Shown here: positions 59,523 through 64,000 of the stretch, piece by piece
Numbering within the stretch: the first letter of the stretch is position 1
How the letters are laid out: each line of letters begins with the position of its first letter
Assembly (NCBI GenBank): GCA_036186865.1
Contig: AP025054.1
Span: 21,803,318 to 21,867,317 of the forward strand
Direction of reading: 5' to 3'
Source of the DNA: Eustoma russellianum
Taxonomy: Eukaryota > Streptophyta > Magnoliopsida > Gentianales > Gentianaceae
Length of the DNA: 64,000 bases
Made by a program: the position numbers and the translations under genes
Notes under the pieces: generated by a model
Databases searched by the model: none
Seen by the model: only the letters and a program-made list of their open reading frames with translations
What the model was told of the DNA's origin: nothing

Positions 59523-61943
59523 TGTAGCGCCCCGCTCCTGAACCCTAGCATCGGGAACAGTGCGCCCGCCGTATCTCACTAAGGAGAATACAAAGCGTCG
59601 AACCAATTTCCAACATGCCTGAAAAGCCGTAGAAATTTTTCGCGCGGAAACGAAATACAATAATGTAAAGTTTTCTTGATAAAGTAAATCCTCATTACAA
59701 TAATGTACCGACTTTTGGAAAGAGTACTAGCATCTACTATCTATCATTTAACGCAAGGTAGTGTCTGATAAAATCCCAATAAAATAACCACAGACAGCCG
59801 CAAGGTCCTTTCGTATCCTAGGCACGACCGTCAGTATGCCCATATTACTGTGTCAACCCCGTCCTCAGCAAAGATATAGTCGTACTCTTCCTCGTGCTCA
59901 CCTGGTGGGGGGGGGGAAGTAGGGGTGAGTGACTGAGAAATCACTCAGTAGGCACCTGCCTCCAAGTAGTACAAGACGAGCATCCAAAAATGATATAACA
60001 CATAGCACGTAAAACATGATATCACATAAGCATAGGAATGCGGAAAAGTAATTCACTCCAGACAAAAATGCGCAACAACGTGATGCATCTCCTACTATGC
60101 ATGTCATACGCAACAAGATCATGTCACACAAAATGCCGATCTCTCCGCCATGCAATGCATGATCCCGGGACCTAACTGAGTGGCTGTGGGTCGTACTCAC
60201 CCACAGTCACCATCCTGAGTGTACTCCGCCCCGCCACCGTACACCATCCTGAGCGCCCGTGACCCGTACGTCACGACCCACCATCATGCAATGCACGTGC
60301 CATGAATGCAAACAACACACTCGCCTGAGGCCCTTGGCCCATCCTCACCATCCTCCGGCACTCAAATCTAGGTCAATTTATTCTTCAAATAATGATTTAA
60401 TGTTGTTTGAGGTTAAAATTATTGTTCCATGGCTTATATGTATTTATTGTGCTTTTTCTATAATTTTCCCTATTTTTCCTTAATTTATTTCTATTTATTA
60501 CTTAATTATCCAAATTAAGTAAATTATCATAATTACTGAAATTTAGTGAAAATAATTTAATTTCAGCATTTCATAATTTCTGAAATTTATTTATAATTTT
60601 CTGATATTTATTTATATTTTTCTATAATTATTACTATTTTAATTTAATTAATAACCTTTATGGAATTTCCCAAATTCAGAATTATCTAAATCCCTAAATT
60701 TATATTCTTTTCTGTTTGGGCTGGTCTTCTTCCAGCCTGGTCTCTCCCTGCACAGTCCGGCCCGCTTCGGCGACCTGCTGCCCGTCCCCTTTTTTTTAAT
60801 GTGATTAGCGATTTGGGCCGACTGGCATCTGGCCCGGTCCGCTGGCCATCCGGCCTGGCTCGCTACCAGCCGCCCCACCTTTTTTTTTTAAAATTCGTTG
60901 CTATTGGGCTGGTCCTGCAGCTGCAGACCGCGGCCCACTAAGGGCAGGCCTGGTCTGCGCGTTGGCAGGCCGGCCCTAATCCCCCTTTTTTTTAAAATTA
61001 TTGTGTGTATATCGTGCTGCAGCTACAGCAGGTGCGTGCAGCCCACGCGCTGTCGATTCCGGCGTCGCGTGCGGCGCACCGGCGACCGTTTTCCGACCCC
61101 GATCTATATTTTCGCCTATTTCCAGTCTATGGGGACCTATTCTAAGGCCAAAACAAAATGAAAATCCTCTAATCTTGCAACAGTTTTACTATTTTGATTA
61201 TCAAAATTTTCCCTAAAATCAAAACTAAAGCACGCAATACACATCGCATACACGCATCACATACACGCATACCAGAGGCTTCAAATCTTCATGCTTTTCA
61301 CAGATCAAACAACATGCATTGAAATTCAACAATTAAAACAACAAAAACATATAAAATATCACTAGAGCATGCTTGAATTTGTACCAATTGAAGGGGAAAA
61401 AGGAAACCTACTTGGTTGCGAACGATTATCCAACTATACGATTACCAAATGGGTTAGAGCGGCATGATACCCCTTATTCCTTTCCTTCTTCTTCGCTTTT
61501 CCCTACTGCCGCCGCTTCACTCCTCCTTCACTGGCATTCTCATTTATTTTATTTTATTTTATTTTTTCTTCTCTTTTTGCTTTTTCTTTCTTTCACTCGC
61601 AGCCCTCCCTTTTTTGCCCCTTTTTAACTTCCAATTGCTAGAATTAAGGGGGCAATTATGCCCCCACTAACCACGTCCACCATCTTTTTTTATTATTTTT
61701 TTTAATTTTTTTTCTTTTCTCCCTTATCCACGGCACCCTTCTTAAAACAAATATGTATTTTGTTTTTTTTATTATCCTTATTTATGTTATTTTATTAATT
61801 ATTAATCATTATATTTCTTTTCTCTCTTTTTTTTCCCACCTTACGTCACCTTTAAACATACTAGCACTATTATTATTTTTATTATTACTATTATTATTTT
61901 ATTTACTTCTCCTTTATGTTGCTTGATTTAATATAACAATATG

Positions 61944-62012
<69 letters not shown>

Positions 62013-62147
62013 ATCGTTAGTTACGAAATCACATGGACGTAAATGTTACACTATAATTAACTCTATTCCCAGTATGGTTACATCCAACGACTACTTCAAG
62101 TTTATATTAATACATAACGGCTAGTTCGAAAGTTTCCGAGTGTAACA
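59523..62147 (-). mobile_element. Complex C LTR C3 (complete; 5' LTR in element sense)
   Basis: 2625 bp, TGTAGCGCC...GTGTAACA. Candidate exon 59831-59901, acceptor at 59902, hairpins 60184-60275, donor at 61411, (TA)n at 61948-62008. Ends at the TSD GTAAG. Confidence 0.9.
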
Positions 62148-62152
62148 GTAAG

Positions 62153-62794
62153 TCATTCCAATTTACGAAAAGGGTAGCCAAAAACAGAAAAAAGGGCCAG
62201 ACAATCCAGCTGATAGAAACAATTAACCATACTTTACTGGGAATACAAGAATAAAACGTTGATATCACAACAATATTTTCAGAATAAGGCTTACAATCTT
62301 TTGAGGTATCAAAGCCCAGCTCTAAAGAATCAAAGAAAGCAAAACTTGTCCATGCACACATTTGAAAAGGCTGTTAAATATAAATGGGAGCAAGATACGA
62401 AAAAAGAACAATATGTCTGCCTAGAACCCAAGAAGGTGCAAGACCAAAGTGGCAGAACCAATACACATATCAAGCTCTAGTTCATGGAAGTGAATGAAAT
62501 GGCAGAAGGAGCAATACAAGAAAGGAACCATAATTCAATAAGTCAATCAAATTTCTAACAACATCTTCTCTACTAATAAAGCAACTAACTTTACTAAGAA
62601 ACCTGATGATAACCGAGCAAAAGTTCAACCGAAACACACTAAAGATCATCGTTACAGAGCCAAACATCCGAATAAAGGAGCTAAAAGAAAAACCAAAAGG
62701 TAGGAACACATGGAACTACTGGAATCATTAATTATCGATCACATAAACACCGACGGAGCCATCTTACAGAAAGGATACCAGAACAAGTTGTTTC
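62153..62794. other. Unassigned DNA between complex C and the right copia element
   Basis: Continuation of the sequence that ends at 46846. A-rich on the plus strand. Short frames on both strands lack recognisable domains. I see no gene or repeat structure. Confidence 0.5.
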
Positions 62795-63537
62795 TGTTGG
62801 GGCATTAGTCCAGTCCATTTGTTATTACACATTTTGTAAGGGATAGACCAATCACTTATTTTATAAGGCCCAAATGGTTTGAGCAACCCTTGAAAATGTG
62901 TTTTTTGCTGGCTGAAATTCGTAGGCACTGTAGAACATCTGGGACTCACAAGAAAAAACAGAGAGAAAAGAGAGAGGAGAGAGTTTTCGCGTGTGTGCAG
63001 TTTTTCTTGGCAGCCTCTGCTATTTTGACGATCGCCGGAGATCCAACCGTTGGATTTTGCTGAAATTTGGACAGCTTTTTCGGAACACACAGGGCTACAT
63101 TCTGACCGTTCAGAATTTCAATCCGAGCTCTGGATCGTTTTTAATCGCTGCTGGTGTCAGCTGCGGTTTTTGGTTAAATTTCTGCATTTTTGTTCTCTCT
63201 CAATTGTTGGCTCTTATGTATGTTGTTGTTGGTGGGCTGTAACATCCTTATAGACTGATTTGGGTGTTTTTACCCTCAATTTTCATAATAAGAGAAGAAG
63301 AAGGGTAGACTCCTTACAAGTCCCGTGGTTTTTTATCCTTCACATTGAAGGGGTTTTTCCACGTATAAATCTCTTGTGTTGTTTGAAGCTTTATCTTGGA
63401 TAATTTGCTTATGGTGTTGATGTGAGATTGATCTTTGCTTGGTGAATCAATTGTGGTGAATTGGTTGAGCATTTGGTTGGTTGTCTTGAAGTTGATCCTT
63501 GTAGGTGTTGTATCCTACTTGTTGTTTCTCCCCTACA
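62795..63537 (+). mobile_element. 5' LTR of a second plus-strand copia element
   Basis: TGTTGGGGCATT...CCCTACA, 743 bp if the borders are right. It is followed by a Met-tRNA PBS. Contains GA-rich leader-like sequence (62950-62985) and the inverted motif CCGTGG...CCACG at 63323-63363. The 3' LTR is beyond the window, so length is inferred only from the TG/CA borders and the PBS. Confidence 0.75.
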
Positions 63538-63539
63538 AC

Positions 63540-63551
63540 TGGTATCAGAGC
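63540..63551 (+). other. Primer-binding site of the right copia element
   Basis: TGGTATCAGAGC, two bases after the LTR end. Confidence 0.9.
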
Positions 63552-63570
63552 ATTTGATTAAACTGTAGAT

Positions 63571-64000
63571 ATGGAATCTGGAAATCATTCTATGGTTAAA
63601 TTGACATCAACCAATTATTCCATTTGGCGTCCGATGATGGAAGATTTGCTATACTGTAAAGATTTGTTTGACCCAATTGATGTGGATAAAACCAAGAAAG
63701 ATGACACGCCCACTAAACCAGAGAAGATGTCGGATAAAGAATGGGAAAAGCTAAAGAGAAAGACCTTGGGAACAATTAGACAGTGGATTGACATTAGCAT
63801 ATTCAATCATGTGTCCCAAGAGAATGAGCCACTTGAGTTGTGGAGAAAATTGGAGGGTCTTTATGAAAGAAAGACTGCTCACAACAAGGCCTCATTTATT
63901 AAGAGACTTGTTAATCTCAAGTTGAAGACAGGGAAGTCAGTTTCTGAGCATCTAAGTGACTTTCAAGATATCATTAACAAGTTGACTGTGATGAAGATTG
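63571..64000 (+). CDS. gag: Copia Gag, N-terminal part (continues beyond the window)
   Basis: The ATG at 63571 is the first after the PBS. The frame is open to the window end (143 codons). It starts MESGNHSMVKLTSTNYSIW and contains the copia Gag motif around residues 9-30. Later segments are ELWRKLEGLYERKTAHNKA and FIKRLVNLKLKTGKSVSEHL, characteristic of the UBN2/Gag helical domain of Ty1/copia elements. It forms the particle that packages element RNA. No disabling change is seen, so this element could be comparatively intact. The sequence does not let me assign a copia lineage. Confidence 0.88.
   Translation, partial: MESGNHSMVKLTSTNYSIWRPMMEDLLYCKDLFDPIDVDKTKKDDTPTKPEKMSDKEWEKLKRKTLGTIRQWIDISIFNHVSQENEPLELWRKLEGLYERKTAHNKASFIKRLVNLKLKTGKSVSEHLSDFQDIINKLTVMKI

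Larger units (their letters stand above)
46852..62147 (-). mobile_element. Complex C: rearranged tandem multimer of a gypsy-derived element (four LTRs or parts, three internal regions)
   Basis: Order on the plus strand: LTR C1 complete, internal 1 (left part only), LTR fragment lacking its left 1.2 kb, internal 2 complete, LTR C2 lacking its right end, internal 3 (right part only), LTR C3 complete. One TSD encloses everything. The simplest origin is a tandem trimer that then lost two segments, each deletion spanning an internal/LTR junction. Junctions are at about 50785 and in a (TA)n run at about 58104-58160. Element sense is minus. The internal regions keep 3' pol and gag relics but lack the central pol domains. 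Confidence 0.85.

Overview
This window is repeat-rich plant nuclear DNA, most likely from a flowering plant. The evidence is Ty1/copia elements primed from initiator tRNA-Met, a Ty3/gypsy (Tekay-like) pol tail, a LINE whose ORF1 is of the DUF4283 type, and AT-rich DNA full of (TA)n runs. I find no intact cellular protein-coding gene, tRNA or rRNA. Almost every base that can be explained belongs to retrotransposons, most of them non-autonomous or broken.

Layout. At 1-3450 there is the end of one plus-strand copia element and a truncated minus-strand copia element (gag, protease, PBS, LTR). 3451-5280 is unassigned apart from a palindromic AT-rich repeat. A minus-strand LINE runs from about 45120 down to about 6000, but it is split in two. 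Between its halves lies a four-level nest, each level dated by its own target-site duplication (TSD). Element A, a long-LTR gypsy-type derivative without coding capacity, spans 7220-40911 (TSD ATTTG) and sits in the LINE. A SIRE-like copia spans 13464-37072 (TSD GTGAT) and sits in A's gag remnant. Element B spans 19201-32316 (TSD GATAG) and sits in the copia pol gene. LTR divergence counted by eye agrees with this order: A roughly 20 substitutions in 3.45 kb, copia about 10 in 2.34 kb, B about one in 1.99 kb.

Further right, a third family member, complex C, fills 46852-62147 inside a single TSD (GTAAG). It has four LTRs or LTR fragments and three internal regions. B has three LTRs and two internal regions, also inside one TSD. 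Both therefore look like tandem multimers. Another copia element (LTR, PBS, gag start) begins at 62795 and runs off the window.

The most interesting signal is inside the very long LTRs (2.0-3.5 kb) of families A, B and C. All three share, on the minus (element-sense) strand, a possible splice donor (GTAGGT), an intron-like stretch of 1.35-1.5 kb, an acceptor, and a short acidic second exon ending in a stop codon. Within that putative intron is an array of short hairpins at the same place in each family. In family A the hairpin arms change in a compensatory way while the 8-nt loop (CCCGTRCA) stays constant. A second conserved hairpin lies just upstream of the acceptor. I do not know of a described system that matches this. 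It is inference from sequence alone and needs RNA evidence.
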